Below are positions 42,282-52,148 of a stretch of 64,000 nt of DNA, piece by piece; the first letter of the stretch is position 1, and each line of letters starts with the position of its first letter. Below the pieces are notes generated by a model. The model saw nothing but the letters and a program-made list of their open reading frames with translations. It did not search any database and was not told the origin of the DNA. This stretch comes from Bacillota bacterium (GTDB lineage Bacteria; Bacillota; Clostridia; Lachnospirales; Lachnospiraceae). The DNA is taken from NCBI GenBank assembly GCA_023399055.1, contig JAEWQV010000002.1, forward strand, positions 62,001 to 126,000, written 5' to 3'. The position numbers were made by a program, and so were the translations under genes.

Positions 42282-44372
42282 ATGAGCACAGAACGTGGTA
42301 ATTTATCAATTCATTCAGAGAACATTTTTCCGATTATTAAAAAGTGGTTGTATTCTGACCATGATATTTTTGTTCGTGAATTAATATCAAATGGTAGCGA
42401 TGCAATTACAAAGCTGAAAAAGCTTGAAATAATGGGAGAAGCAAACATCCCAGAGGATAATCACTATAAGCTTACAGTAACGATTAATCCAGAGGAGAAG
42501 ACCATCCGTTTCTCCGATAATGGTGTGGGTATGACAGCGGATGAGGTGAAAGAATATATTAACCAAATCGCTTTCTCTGGTGCACAGAAATTCATGGAGA
42601 AATATAAGGATAAGACCAACGAAGATCAGATTATTGGTCATTTTGGATTAGGTTTTTATTCTGCTTTCATGGTGGCAACTCGTGTGTCTATTCATACACT
42701 ATCCTGGCAGCTAGATGCACAGCCAGTTTATTGGGAGTCAGATGGCGGTACTCAGTATGAGATGAGTGAGGGTACAAAGCAGGAGCGTGGTACCGACATT
42801 ACTCTTTATCTGAATGAAGAAAGCTATGAGTTTTCTAACGAATATCGTGTAAAAGAAATTATAAAGAAATATTGTTCGTTCATGCCAGTTGAGATTTACT
42901 TCGTTAATGCAAATGCGCCTGTAGTAGAAGAAGTAGAAGAGGTGCAAGAAGTAGAAGATGTAATTGATGCTTCTGTGGATGAAGAAGGTGTAGTAGAGGA
43001 AGCAAAAGCAGCGGATAAGAAGGATAACAAGCCACAGCCAATCAATAATCCAAATCCTTTATGGGCAAAGCATCCCAATGATTGCACGGAAGAGGATTAT
43101 AAGAATTTTTACCGTGATGTGTTCCATGATTATAAAGAGCCTTTATTCTGGATTCATTTAAATATGGATTATCCTTTTAACTTAAAGGGTATTCTCTATT
43201 TCCCTAAAATTAATACCGAATATGATTCCTTAGAAGGTCTCATTAAATTATACAGCAATCAGGTATTTATTGCAGATAATATTAAGGAAGTTATTCCAGA
43301 GTTCCTAATGCTCTTGAAGGGCATTATAGATTGCCCTGATTTGCCACTTAATGTATCCAGAAGTGCTTTACAAAACGATGGCTTTGTAAAGAAAATCTCA
43401 GAGTACATCTCCAAAAAGGTTGCGGATAAGCTTGCTGGAATGTATAAAGTGGAGAGAGAAAGCTACGAGAAATTCTGGGATGACATCAGTCCATTTATCA
43501 AATTTGGTTGCTTAAAGGATGAGAAGTTCCGTGATAAAATGAAGGATGTTATTATCTATAAGAACCTGGAAGGCAAGTATATTTCTCTTGCAGAATATGT
43601 TGCAGCAGTGAAAGGTCCTGAAGCAGACACAGCTGAAGCAAAAACAGAGAAAAAGGAAGGCTGTGACTGCGAACACGATCATGACCATGAGCATCATCAT
43701 TCTCACGAGGAGGGCTGTGATTGCGAACATGATCATGACGAAGATGAAGTTCCGGAAGATAAGAAGACGACTGTATATTATGTAACTGATATTAAACAAC
43801 AGAGTCAGTACATTAATATGTTTAAGGAATCAGGAGTGGATGCTTTAATCCTGACTCATAATATTGATCAGCCATTTATCACACAGGTTGAGCAGCAGGA
43901 CCAGAAGATTAAGTTCCAGAGAATCGATGCTGACATTACCGAAAGCTTCAAGGAAGAAACCAAGAAGAAGGATAAGAAGGTATTACAGAACAATACCGAG
44001 GCGATGACTGCATTATTTAAGAAGGTTTTAGCTAAGGATAAGTTAGAGGTAAAAGTGGAGAAATTCAAGAATGAGAAAGTTTCTTCCGTAATGACTTTAT
44101 CCGAGGAAAGCCGTAGAATGCAGGATATGATGCGTATGTATAGCATGCCTGGAATGGATATGAATGCTTTTGGAGGCGGAGAGACCTTAGTTCTCAATGC
44201 AAATAATAAATTAGTGCAGTATATTTTGACTAACGAGAGCTCCGATACGACACCATTGATTTGTGAGCAGTTATATGATCTTGCACTACTAAGCCATAAG
44301 CAGTTAGAGCCAGAGGCAATGACAAAGTTCATTCAAAGAAGCAATGAGATTATGATGGCTTTGGCTAAATAA
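42282..44372 (+). CDS. htpG: Hsp90-family chaperone HtpG with acidic and His/Cys-rich insertions
   Basis: This 696-residue chaperone has the GHKL ATPase N-domain (E34 in RELISNGSDA, DNGVGM near 80, GHFGLGFYSAF near 119), a middle domain and a C-terminal dimer domain. Two unusual insertions are seen. Residues about 212-250 form an acidic Glu/Val-rich linker. Residues 461-487 are dominated by His, Asp, Glu and paired CDC motifs, repeated twice, suggesting metal binding. Standard bacterial HtpG is about 620-640 residues. GGAG precedes the ATG. Control by HrcA through CIRCE is clear from sequence. Confidence 0.95.
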   Translation: MSTERGNLSIHSENIFPIIKKWLYSDHDIFVRELISNGSDAITKLKKLEIMGEANIPEDNHYKLTVTINPEEKTIRFSDNGVGMTADEVKEYINQIAFSGAQKFMEKYKDKTNEDQIIGHFGLGFYSAFMVATRVSIHTLSWQLDAQPVYWESDGGTQYEMSEGTKQERGTDITLYLNEESYEFSNEYRVKEIIKKYCSFMPVEIYFVNANAPVVEEVEEVQEVEDVIDASVDEEGVVEEAKAADKKDNKPQPINNPNPLWAKHPNDCTEEDYKNFYRDVFHDYKEPLFWIHLNMDYPFNLKGILYFPKINTEYDSLEGLIKLYSNQVFIADNIKEVIPEFLMLLKGIIDCPDLPLNVSRSALQNDGFVKKISEYISKKVADKLAGMYKVERESYEKFWDDISPFIKFGCLKDEKFRDKMKDVIIYKNLEGKYISLAEYVAAVKGPEADTAEAKTEKKEGCDCEHDHDHEHHHSHEEGCDCEHDHDEDEVPEDKKTTVYYVTDIKQQSQYINMFKESGVDALILTHNIDQPFITQVEQQDQKIKFQRIDADITESFKEETKKKDKKVLQNNTEAMTALFKKVLAKDKLEVKVEKFKNEKVSSVMTLSEESRRMQDMMRMYSMPGMDMNAFGGGETLVLNANNKLVQYILTNESSDTTPLICEQLYDLALLSHKQLEPEAMTKFIQRSNEIMMALAK

Positions 44373-44387
44373 GAAGTTTAATAATAT

Positions 44388-44427
44388 AAACCCTATGCTT
44401 TAACGTTTGTTATAGCATAGGGTTTTA
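44388..44427 (+). terminator. Terminator after htpG
   Basis: Twelve-base arms AAACCCTATGCT (44388-44399) and complement (44414-44425), with TTTT at the end of the right arm. It may also serve the converging gene at 44456. Confidence 0.75.
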
Positions 44428-44455
44428 ACAATGATAGAATAAAACAATCGAAGAG

Positions 44456-45340
44456 TTAAAGATGCTTCTTACATAGTACCTCTACATCTTGAACAAGCTC
44501 TGAGAGATTATCCAGATAGTTTTTAATATTATCAGTTTGTAAAGTTAAAGTATAAAAGATGCCTTCGACTTTTTTTTGAAAATCTTTAGGGATTAGGTTA
44601 AAGGTATCAATATTAATTAGGGAACCTTTCTCATTCATGATATAAGTTTCATTTAATGCATATATCACCTGAATAAGACAAGAGATGGTACGGTAAATGC
44701 AACCAATCGTATAAACAATATCAGCTTTTATCAAACCTTTATATGCATTAGCAGTAGAGAAGCTGGCTTCCCATAAAAATTTATTAATAATGCCAGTTTT
44801 TATAGCCAATGGATATGGAGTAATTCGTTCTTTCAGATTTACTATTTGATTATTAACATCCCAAAGTATCTTACAGTAATAGGTTTCTGCGACATAAATA
44901 GCATTAACAAACCCATGTGGATGACCAGGTTGGTAATCTATGGTAATCATCTTGTTCAAGCAATCATCTATAACAGTTGTAACCTTATTCAAATCACGAA
45001 ACAAGAAATCAGTTGCAAAACCGTCTATGCATAGCCATCCTCCACCATTTATCCATGGCCCCCACTCTCCAATCTTGGATATAAGATTAGGCCGGTGGGT
45101 ATCATCTAATTCTGTGGCTATTTGATCTAATCTCTTCCTATCAAGCAGAGAAAAATCCCTATAGTATAAACCTATATCTATATCTGATTTTGCCGAATAG
45201 TTACCTTTCGCTCTTGAACCTCCAAGTACAATGGCTTCAATACCTTCAACTGCTTTAAGCGCAGTGAGTATTTTTTTAATTATAGAGTTAACATTAATAG
45301 CAAACACCTCTTTTATAAAGTTATTATTAATAAAGTTCAT
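44456..45340 (-). CDS. Nucleotidyltransferase-fold protein
   Basis: This 294-residue protein has a pol-beta type nucleotidyltransferase core near the N-terminus: LGGSRAKGN followed by the SDIDIG metal-binding Asp pair at about residues 41-58. The rest is helical and of the DUF4037/aminoglycoside-adenylyltransferase-like kind. Such proteins transfer nucleotides to small molecules, proteins or RNA; the acceptor is not known. It lies alone, leftward, with no toxin or antitoxin partner (HEPN) visible next to it. Confidence 0.72.
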   Translation of the reverse strand: MNFINNNFIKEVFAINVNSIIKKILTALKAVEGIEAIVLGGSRAKGNYSAKSDIDIGLYYRDFSLLDRKRLDQIATELDDTHRPNLISKIGEWGPWINGGGWLCIDGFATDFLFRDLNKVTTVIDDCLNKMITIDYQPGHPHGFVNAIYVAETYYCKILWDVNNQIVNLKERITPYPLAIKTGIINKFLWEASFSTANAYKGLIKADIVYTIGCIYRTISCLIQVIYALNETYIMNEKGSLINIDTFNLIPKDFQKKVEGIFYTLTLQTDNIKNYLDNLSELVQDVEVLCKKHL

Positions 45341-45627
45341 CTAATAAAATAATACTAATGCAATAATACTAATACAATTTCCCCATCCAGACAAGTTGGA
45401 ATATATGTTGACCATTAAAGCTATCTGCAACTTAGATTACTTGGTTTTAATCCTAAAATTTTTATAAACCAAATAAAACTATTGAAATAGATAGTATGAG
45501 TATGGTATTATATAGTAATGAAAACTATATTACACGATATTAAAACTTGATGATGTAATATTGAAACAGCGGTAGGAAAATAATGGATTTAAATTATATA
45601 ATATTTGAGTACTAGGAGGATAAAAAA

Positions 45628-46464
45628 ATGTCTTATATAATTATTGGGGATAGCTGTACAGATCTGCCAGAATCTTTGAAAAATGATTCTCATTTTAAGT
45701 TAGTCCCGCTAACACTCATTGTAGATAATTATTCAATTATTGACGATGAGACCTTTAATCAGAAGGATTTCCTTAGTAAAGTAAAGGCCAGTCCAAACAG
45801 CCCCAAGTCGGCATGTCCATCACCAGAGGACTATATGAAATATTTTGATTTTGAGGGAGACATTTATGTAGTAACACTTTCCTCACAACTAAGCGGTTCT
45901 CATAATAGTGCAGAACTAGCTAAGAAACTGTATTTAGAAGAACATCCTGAAAAAAAGATTGAGATATTTGATTCAAGATCAGCGTCTGTTGGTCAGGCAC
46001 TAATCGCAATGAAGATCAAAGAATTAAAAGAAGCGAATGTGCCTTTTGAGACCGTTGTCGGAAAAGTAAATGCTTTTCGTGATAGCATCATGACCAAATT
46101 TGTATTAGAATCTCTGGATGCTCTTCGTAAGAATGGACGTCTGACTAACCTACAAGCAATCATTGCAAGTGCACTTAACATTAAGCCTGTAATGGGAGCT
46201 ACCCCAGAGGGTACCATCTGTAAGTTGGATCAGGCTAGAGGCATCGTTAAGGCGTTAGTTCAAATGGCGAAGGCCATAGAAGCTGATGTAATAAAACCGA
46301 ACGAAAGAACTCTTGGAATAGCACACTGCAATAATCGTGAAAGAGCGGAATTTGTAAAGGAAGAAATCTTAAAAAGAATTCCTTTTAAGGATTGCTTTAT
46401 CGTAGATACTGCTGGTGTAAGCTCAATGTATGCGAGTGAGGGTGGAATAATAACAGCGTATTAA
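45628..46464 (+). CDS. DegV family fatty-acid-binding protein
   Basis: This 278-residue protein matches the DegV/FakB fold: N-terminal DSCTDLPESL, TLSSQLSGSHNSA near residue 90 (lipid carboxylate-binding loop) and LRKNGRLTNLQAIIA...NIKPVM near 170. FakB-type proteins bind a fatty acid for phosphorylation by FakA; the kinase gene is not here. AGGAGG precedes the ATG. A second DegV (59344-60213) in the window has low similarity outside these motifs. Confidence 0.9.
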   Translation: MSYIIIGDSCTDLPESLKNDSHFKLVPLTLIVDNYSIIDDETFNQKDFLSKVKASPNSPKSACPSPEDYMKYFDFEGDIYVVTLSSQLSGSHNSAELAKKLYLEEHPEKKIEIFDSRSASVGQALIAMKIKELKEANVPFETVVGKVNAFRDSIMTKFVLESLDALRKNGRLTNLQAIIASALNIKPVMGATPEGTICKLDQARGIVKALVQMAKAIEADVIKPNERTLGIAHCNNRERAEFVKEEILKRIPFKDCFIVDTAGVSSMYASEGGIITAY

Positions 46465-46777
46465 TTAATCAAGAAATCAGACCTAGATTAGGGTAACGCC
46501 CATCTTAGGTCTATTTTTTTACCTATAAGTGTGTATTTCTTCCTCTTTTCATAACCGGTTGTTTTACTTGTAAGGATAATCGCTAGTTTAAACTGTGATA
46601 CGATATTCGTATTGTAAGAACAATGATGAACCGATGGGTTTCTTAAATAATGGTACGATTTATTTATAAATCTGCATAATACTAATAGAATTATGGATAA
46701 TCTTGGAGTATAATTATGTGGAAACAGTTCAATGTAGTAAGCAATTGTGAGCAGCAGAATTTAATAAGGAGAACGCA
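46465..46777. other. Intergenic region with terminator and small palindrome
   Basis: After the degV terminator (46489-46520) there is a 15-base palindrome, ATACGA-TAT-TCGTAT (46598-46612), of the size of a repressor site. No ORF with a ribosome site was found. Confidence 0.45.
46489..46520 (+). terminator. Terminator after degV
   Basis: AGACCTA (46489-46495) pairs with TAGGTCT (46506-46512), followed after one A by a run of seven T. Confidence 0.75.
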
Positions 46778-48013
46778 ATGGAGACAATAACAAAACGAAT
46801 TCTTAGTTTTATGTTAACTTTTTTATTAATTGGTTTACTTCTCCCACAGAATATTTATATTGCCAGTGCAGCTGGTAACGCAGTAGTTTATGAGTATTTA
46901 CCTATGTTAGAAGACGGAGGAAATATTTATTATATTCAAAGAATAGATGATAAGGAATGTTCCTTTGACCTTTATCGGTTGGAAATTGCCACGGGTAATA
47001 AAACTAAGTTACTATCCTCAAACAATGAGATTTTAGCTATGATGATTCATAATAATAACTTGTACTATACCTGCTATGTTCGGGAAGAAGATGTCTATAA
47101 GATATATTCGGTTTCCATTAATGGAAAAGATAAAAAAACTATTTGTAATGGCTACCTCCAGTATCTTGACGATAGGAGTATTTATTATACCGTTACAAAA
47201 GGCGAAGAAAGTAAGCTTTATAAAAAAGAATATAGCAGTAAAAAAGCTACTCTGGTACATACAGGAAACATATCATTACGTTTTGTTAAAAGCATAGATG
47301 GTACAAGATGTTTTACTCAATTCGATGAAGTGTCTTCTAAGTTGACCTTATATACGCTGAAGCCGGGGCAGACAAAGCTTACCGTTTTGACTACAGACAA
47401 GATACAGCTAAATGGAAGTGAACGAACCTTTACGAGGGTGTCCGATATAATCAAGATTAATGGAGATTATTATTATCAATATGGAGCAGAAGAGGGTTCT
47501 GGCAACTATTGGTATGGGACATTAGTAAAACTAAATACCAGTATAAATAAAAAATCTGTTATTGTAAAACAGTTATACGAGGAAGAAATATATTATTACG
47601 GAAATAGCATCTTCTATAACGATACCGATAGCAGCGACAAACATTATCAATACAACACGAAGACCAATAAAACCACCACCTATATATATAAGACCACTGG
47701 TACAGAATCCTTTCATATTCTAGGAGATAAAACTTACTGTGCTAAAACAGACGGTAAAGAGACAGTTGCGGTATCCCGATTTACTTCCGGGACTAATAAG
47801 AAGAATTTAGTTGAATCGTTTATTAACATTTCTTACAAACAAAAAAAGGAATTTGAGTATAGCGCAAGTGTAAAGGAATACGGAAATTATCTATTAATTC
47901 CTGTTACTTGCATGGATTATAGTGATACCAGTAATGGGTGGCGAGGCAGATGTGTTAGTGTCACCTGGTATGTGGCTAATTCCGACGGCAAGATACTTGC
48001 ACAGTTTCAGTAA
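46778..48013 (+). CDS. Secreted beta-propeller-like protein (DUF5050-like)
   Basis: This 411-residue protein has a signal peptide (cleavage after ASA near residue 32) and then repeating short beta-strand blocks with YYIQRIDDKE-, LYYTCYVRE- and IYYTVTKGEE-type strands. This is the pattern of DUF5050 or PQQ-like propellers exported by clostridia. It has no catalytic motif, cell-wall anchor or lipobox. GGAG precedes the ATG. Its binding target is unknown. It is alone on its strand between gaps of 190-310 bases. Confidence 0.65.
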   Translation: METITKRILSFMLTFLLIGLLLPQNIYIASAAGNAVVYEYLPMLEDGGNIYYIQRIDDKECSFDLYRLEIATGNKTKLLSSNNEILAMMIHNNNLYYTCYVREEDVYKIYSVSINGKDKKTICNGYLQYLDDRSIYYTVTKGEESKLYKKEYSSKKATLVHTGNISLRFVKSIDGTRCFTQFDEVSSKLTLYTLKPGQTKLTVLTTDKIQLNGSERTFTRVSDIIKINGDYYYQYGAEEGSGNYWYGTLVKLNTSINKKSVIVKQLYEEEIYYYGNSIFYNDTDSSDKHYQYNTKTNKTTTYIYKTTGTESFHILGDKTYCAKTDGKETVAVSRFTSGTNKKNLVESFINISYKQKKEFEYSASVKEYGNYLLIPVTCMDYSDTSNGWRGRCVSVTWYVANSDGKILAQFQ

Positions 48014-48202
48014 GGTGCTATCTAACGAAAATCATATAGTATAAATACCTTGGATTGGATGACAGATTCGAGCTATTACAAACGGGAAGCGAAAAGGTTG
48101 TGACTATAAGGAATAATCAGAATATTAAAAAGTTTGTAACAAGATATTTAGTGAATAATAATCAGGACTCAAACTAAAAAATACATACGAAAGCAGGGTA
48201 AT

Positions 48203-49063
48203 ATGGAAATAGCAGTACTATCGGATATACATAGCAACTATGTGGCATTGGAGCGCTGTCTTACTTATGCATTTTCAAGGAATATCAAAACATTTATCTT
48301 TCTAGGGGATTATGTCGGTGAATTAGCGTACCCGCAAAGAACAATGCAAAGATTATATGATTTATCTAAAGAGTATCAATGTTATTTCATTAAAGGTAAT
48401 AAAGAAGAGTACTGGCTGAATTATCGTTCAAGCGGTGAAAAGGGCTGGAGTGATAGGAATTCTACCACGGGTGCTTTACTTTATGCATATAATGAACTTA
48501 CCCACAAAGATTTGGACTTTTTTGAACAGATGCAGCCAGCGTTGGAGGTAACAATTCCAGGATATCCAGTACTTACAATCTGTCATGGTTCGCCCTTCAA
48601 TGTAAATGAGAAAATGTTACCAGATGATTTTAGAACAAGTGAAATTATGGACTCTGTGAATACGTCCACGATTCTGTGTGGCCATACTCATGCCCAGAGA
48701 AAGATTGTACATAAGAATAAATATGCTTTAAATCCCGGAGCTGTTGGGATTTCTCATTGCAGCCAAGGGAAAACACAATTTCTAATCCTACATGGAAATA
48801 ATGGCGAATGGGCAGAAGAATTCATTAGCCTTGCGTATGATGTAGAAAAGGTAATTAGAGAGTTGCACGAGGGAGGACTTTATGAACAAGCACCCCACTG
48901 GAGTCTGATTACGGAAAGTAATTTGCGAGGAGGCAATGTATCTCACGGAACAGTATTAATAAGAGCAATGGAGTTATGTCGCAAAGAAACTGGTAAATGC
49001 ATATGGCCACATATTCCAGAACACTGTTGGGCTGAAGCGGTAAAAGAAAAGATAACAAACTAA
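48203..49063 (+). CDS. Metallophosphoesterase family protein
   Basis: This 286-residue calcineurin-like phosphoesterase shows all metal-binding blocks in order: SDIHSN at residue 6, GDYVGE near 35, GNKEE near 64, CHGSP near 128 and GHTHAQ near 160, with the NPGAVG strand after. The approximately 70-residue C-terminal extension with WPHIPEHCW is shared by clostridial relatives. Substrate unknown. It ends four bases inside the converging AAA ATPase gene. Confidence 0.87.
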   Translation: MEIAVLSDIHSNYVALERCLTYAFSRNIKTFIFLGDYVGELAYPQRTMQRLYDLSKEYQCYFIKGNKEEYWLNYRSSGEKGWSDRNSTTGALLYAYNELTHKDLDFFEQMQPALEVTIPGYPVLTICHGSPFNVNEKMLPDDFRTSEIMDSVNTSTILCGHTHAQRKIVHKNKYALNPGAVGISHCSQGKTQFLILHGNNGEWAEEFISLAYDVEKVIRELHEGGLYEQAPHWSLITESNLRGGNVSHGTVLIRAMELCRKETGKCIWPHIPEHCWAEAVKEKITN

Positions 49064-49803
49064 TCACTGCTCAATAAATTATTTAATAAGAGCTGTCTAT
49101 TATTAATAAACAACTCAGTAATCCTATAACTTTCCGATTCTTCGTAAGTAATCTCATGGATATTTCCGTCATCAAAGGATAGGATGGAAGCACCCGGAAT
49201 TCCAAGAAGAATGGGAGAATGACTGGCAATTATAAATTGCGTTCCTTTTAGCGCAAGATTATGAATAAACATTAATAAGGTTAATTGTCTTTGAGGCGAT
49301 AAGGCTGCTTCAGGCTCATCAAGAATATATAAGCCTTTTGAAGTAAAGCGGTTTTGGATTAGAGCAAGAAAACTCTCTCCATGGGATTGTTCATGTAAGG
49401 ACTTTCCGCCATAACTTTGATAGTAGGAAGCATAGTCATCCCCATCTCTATAGTCCTCTATCTTGGTGGCAACATTATAAAAACTTTCTGCACGAAGAAA
49501 GTAACTGTTAGTTGGTCTGAAGGGACCTTTAATTACTGTAATTGCTTGATGCAACTGCGAATGAGTATCCATAGTTGCGAAATTAAAGTTTCTATTGCCA
49601 CCCTCTGGGTTAAGACCATAAGCGACAGCTATACTTTCTAATAAGGTAGATTTGCCAGTTCCATTTTCACCAACAAAGAAGGTGATGTTATTATTAAATT
49701 CCAGCTGACTTATGGATTGGATGGAGGATATGTTTTGGATATAGGTGTTGTTTGAGACACGGTTCCAATCAATCTTTATTCCCTTTATAAATTTATCGTT
49801 CAT
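49060..49803 (-). CDS. AAA family ATPase (RecF/OLD-like)
   Basis: This 247-residue protein has Walker A GENGTGKSTLLE near residue 46, an ABC-like signature helix region (HGESFLALIQNRF), Walker B LYILDEPEAALSPQRQ near 157 and SHSPILLG as H-loop. No SMC-type coiled coil is long enough to be seen, and the middle is short. These single-domain ATPases are widespread and poorly defined; some act with nucleases in defence, but no nuclease lies next to it. Confidence 0.8.
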   Translation of the reverse strand: MNDKFIKGIKIDWNRVSNNTYIQNISSIQSISQLEFNNNITFFVGENGTGKSTLLESIAVAYGLNPEGGNRNFNFATMDTHSQLHQAITVIKGPFRPTNSYFLRAESFYNVATKIEDYRDGDDYASYYQSYGGKSLHEQSHGESFLALIQNRFTSKGLYILDEPEAALSPQRQLTLLMFIHNLALKGTQFIIASHSPILLGIPGASILSFDDGNIHEITYEESESYRITELFINNRQLLLNNLLSSD

Positions 49804-49966
49804 AAGATACCTCTTTTATTAATACGGTAAAGTGGTTACAAGCTTTTCTAATACTTAATCAGAATTATAACATAAGAATATTGGGAAAGGAACTTCTTGC
49901 TATTAATTTGTTGTTACTATAACTAGGATGAAGCTGGTTGCAAGCAATCAGCTAGGAGGAAATGTG

Positions 49967-50560
49967 ATGAAGCAGGATTTTTCAAAGGTATCTGGCAGCA
50001 GTTTTACAAAGTTATTTCCAATTTCGCTTGATGAACATAATGAGGCTTGGAAAGAAGAATATCAGAAGGAAGAAAAATTTCTTAAATCTATTTTTGGTGA
50101 CAAGATAGTAAGAATTAGCCATATAGGCAGTTCCGCAGTTGAGGGACTAATTGCAAAACCGACAATTGATATCCTGCTTGAAATATCTGATGATATCGAT
50201 ATACGTGCAATTACAGAAATATTGGAAGAAGAAGGTTACTGTATTAATACACCTAAAAGTGATATTATTATGTATTTAAAGGGCTATACACCTAAGGGGT
50301 TCGAAGGTCAGGCCATACATATTCATGTTCGTTATAGTGGTGATTGGGGAGAATTATATTTTAGAGATTATTTAAGAACCTATCCGGATGTTGCAGAAGA
50401 ATATGCGAAGCTTAAAGCTATTCTAAAAGAACAGTATCCCTATGACAGGGATGGATATACTGAAGCAAAAGGCGAGTTTGTAAGGCAATATACGCAGAAG
50501 GCTAGGGAGGAGTTTTCTGGTAGATATGTTCCGGTAGATGGGAGCGGACTATTGAGTTAA
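49967..50560 (+). CDS. GrpB family nucleotidyltransferase-like protein
   Basis: This 197-residue protein has the GrpB motifs HIGSSAVEGLIAKPTIDILLEI near residue 50 (a nucleotidyltransferase-fold core with Asp residues) and RDYLRTYPDVAEEYAKLK near 145. The ATG at 49967 follows AGGAGG by seven bases, which decides it over an upstream in-frame ATG. GrpB-like proteins sometimes occur fused to dephospho-CoA kinase; the activity is not known. Confidence 0.85.
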   Translation: MKQDFSKVSGSSFTKLFPISLDEHNEAWKEEYQKEEKFLKSIFGDKIVRISHIGSSAVEGLIAKPTIDILLEISDDIDIRAITEILEEEGYCINTPKSDIIMYLKGYTPKGFEGQAIHIHVRYSGDWGELYFRDYLRTYPDVAEEYAKLKAILKEQYPYDRDGYTEAKGEFVRQYTQKAREEFSGRYVPVDGSGLLS

Positions 50561-50748
50561 TATCGTATATATAGAAAAATCTGTAGGCAGAAATAGATTT
50601 TATACTAGAAGTAGTGAGGAGTTATCATGTAAAAGAGAGACTGTTATAGTGTATTTTGAAGTCACATATACATGAATTCGTAGTTGACTTTTTTAGGTAT
50701 TTATTAGATAATTACTAATGCAGTGTTCTTGTAGATGCATTGCAAAAT

Positions 50749-50822
50749 CGAGGCGTGGCTCAGTTTGGTAGAGCGCTGCGTTCGGGACGCAGAGGCCGTG
50801 GGTTCGAATCCCGTCGCCTCGA
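50749..50822 (+). tRNA. tRNA-Pro (anticodon CGG)
   Basis: A 74-base cloverleaf with acceptor CGAGGCG/CGCCTCG, D-arm GCTC...GAGC, anticodon stem CTGCG/CGCAG with loop TTCGGGA (anticodon CGG) and T-arm GTTCGAATC. The CCA end is not encoded. It marks the left edge of the accessory tract. Confidence 0.96.
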
Positions 50823-50846
50823 CTAATTATATAAAAGATTAATATT

Positions 50847-50872
50847 AAAACTGCGAAAATCGCAGTTTTTTT
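50847..50872 (+). terminator. Terminator after tRNA-Pro
   Basis: Ten-base arms AAAACTGCGA and complement with an AAA loop, leading directly into a run of T. Confidence 0.85.
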
Positions 50873-51050
50873 GTTCTTTTAAAATAAATGGAGTATTCTG
50901 ATGATGCATGCAATACAGTAAATGAAAGTTGATGTTAGGAAGAAAATGTAATATATTTAGAAGGTAAAGGATGTATGTCTGGCAACATTTGTTTAGTGTT
51001 GGTATAGCTATTTTTGTATATTAATTAAAATAAGATATTAGGAGGCTATA

Positions 51051-51484
51051 ATGAATTCTATAAAAAAGATCACAGTACTTTCAAATCTGGTTTTATTAGC
51101 TTGGTTTTTTTGATATGGTTGGCTTATCTTTTGGTAATAATATTTTGGTGACAAGATCATACAAGGAGGAATGGAATATATTTTATAATCTTTGCTGTAG
51201 CATTAATACTATTTATTTTAAAAGAAAAGGTTGGAAAATACATTTTACTTATATGGCTTTCTCTTTGGCTTGCGACGCAATTTTATTCCCATTGGTATAT
51301 TACAATACTCGGACCTTGGGGGAGGATACGTACCTACTTTGCTAATACAATTAAATTAATACCTACGAATAATATTTACATACCAGATTTGTATCATATA
51401 GTGTTACATTTACTAATCTTAGTTTCGTTTGGAAGTCTTATAGTATTTTTGATTTCGTCCAAAAAGAAGAATATAAATATGTAG
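51051..51484 (+). pseudogene. Frameshifted small membrane protein gene
   Basis: The gene starts at an ATG behind AGGAGG and needs all three frames to read through. Frame one (MNSIKKITVL...) meets a stop after a T7 run near 51109; frame two continues FFDMVGLSFGNNILV to about 51170; frame three carries FAVALILFILKEKVG...YIPDLYHIVLHLL to a TAG at 51482. The joined product is about 144 residues with four membrane helices. It looks like a recently broken member of an uncharacterised membrane family. Confidence 0.75.
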
Positions 51485-51574
51485 TAAAAGATTTAAAAGT
51501 AATTATTTAAACAAAGTATAGATATCAACAATATGAAACCACAGATCGTTTTACTTGTTATGAATATATTAAAT

Positions 51575-51619
51575 AAACGCCTCCCAGAATGGATGAGAAA
51601 TCCAACGGGAGGCGTTTTT
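51575..51619. terminator. Strong bidirectional terminator
   Basis: Eleven-base arms AAACGCCTCCC (51575-51585) and complement (51607-51617) with T5 on the right and A-runs on the left. Confidence 0.8.
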
Positions 51620-51697
51620 ACTTTCACTGATTATTTCTATGTACTAAGAATTAATTAAAAAGTAGAGACTATTAAATAAAGTAATTATTTAACGATG

Positions 51698-52021
51698 TTA
51701 ATGACAACTCAATATAGGTGGATTACTATCAACTACAGTAATTACACAAGTATATTTTGATTTACCCACTTTTGCAGTTATGGTACATTTACCATCTGAT
51801 ATAGCTGTAACTAAACCAGTCTTATCAATGGAAGCAATAGTTTTGTCGCTGGAACCCCAGGTTATCTTAGTTTTCGTATCTGTTATTTTTAATAATAAGT
51901 AAGAATCGACTTCCATGGTAGCTTTTGCCTTGCTTATTTTTATAGCAGCATATGCTTGGGTGGGTGAGATAATGGATAAAAAGAGTACAAAAATTAATAA
52001 TGCGGTAAGTAATTTCTTCAT
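51698..52021 (-). CDS. Secreted Big_2 (Ig-like) domain protein, short
   Basis: This 107-residue protein has a signal peptide (cleavage after AYA near 25) and one bacterial Ig-like 2 domain: KATMEVDSYLLLKI, WGSSDKTIASIDKTGLVTAISDGKCTITA, typical of cell-surface adhesin repeats. It is a paralogue of the next gene, with near-identical signal and domain layout. It may bind the wall or be a decayed, shorter copy. GGAG precedes the ATG. Confidence 0.75.
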   Translation of the reverse strand: MKKLLTALLIFVLFLSIISPTQAYAAIKISKAKATMEVDSYLLLKITDTKTKITWGSSDKTIASIDKTGLVTAISDGKCTITAKVGKSKYTCVITVVDSNPPILSCH

Positions 52022-52148
52022 AATCGTTCTCCTTAGTACAATGGCTTAAGTTATATAGAATTATATAATGTAGGGTATGATGTAAACCCTGCCTAGGGGC
52101 TTTTGTGGTATCTCACAACCATAATATTAATTTAAAATACGCTATTAA

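Noticed and set aside
50627..50632. Start-stop mini ORF (ATG TAA) behind GAGGAG
   Set aside because: Probably chance or a decayed start; there is no downstream gene whose translation it could govern before tRNA-Pro.
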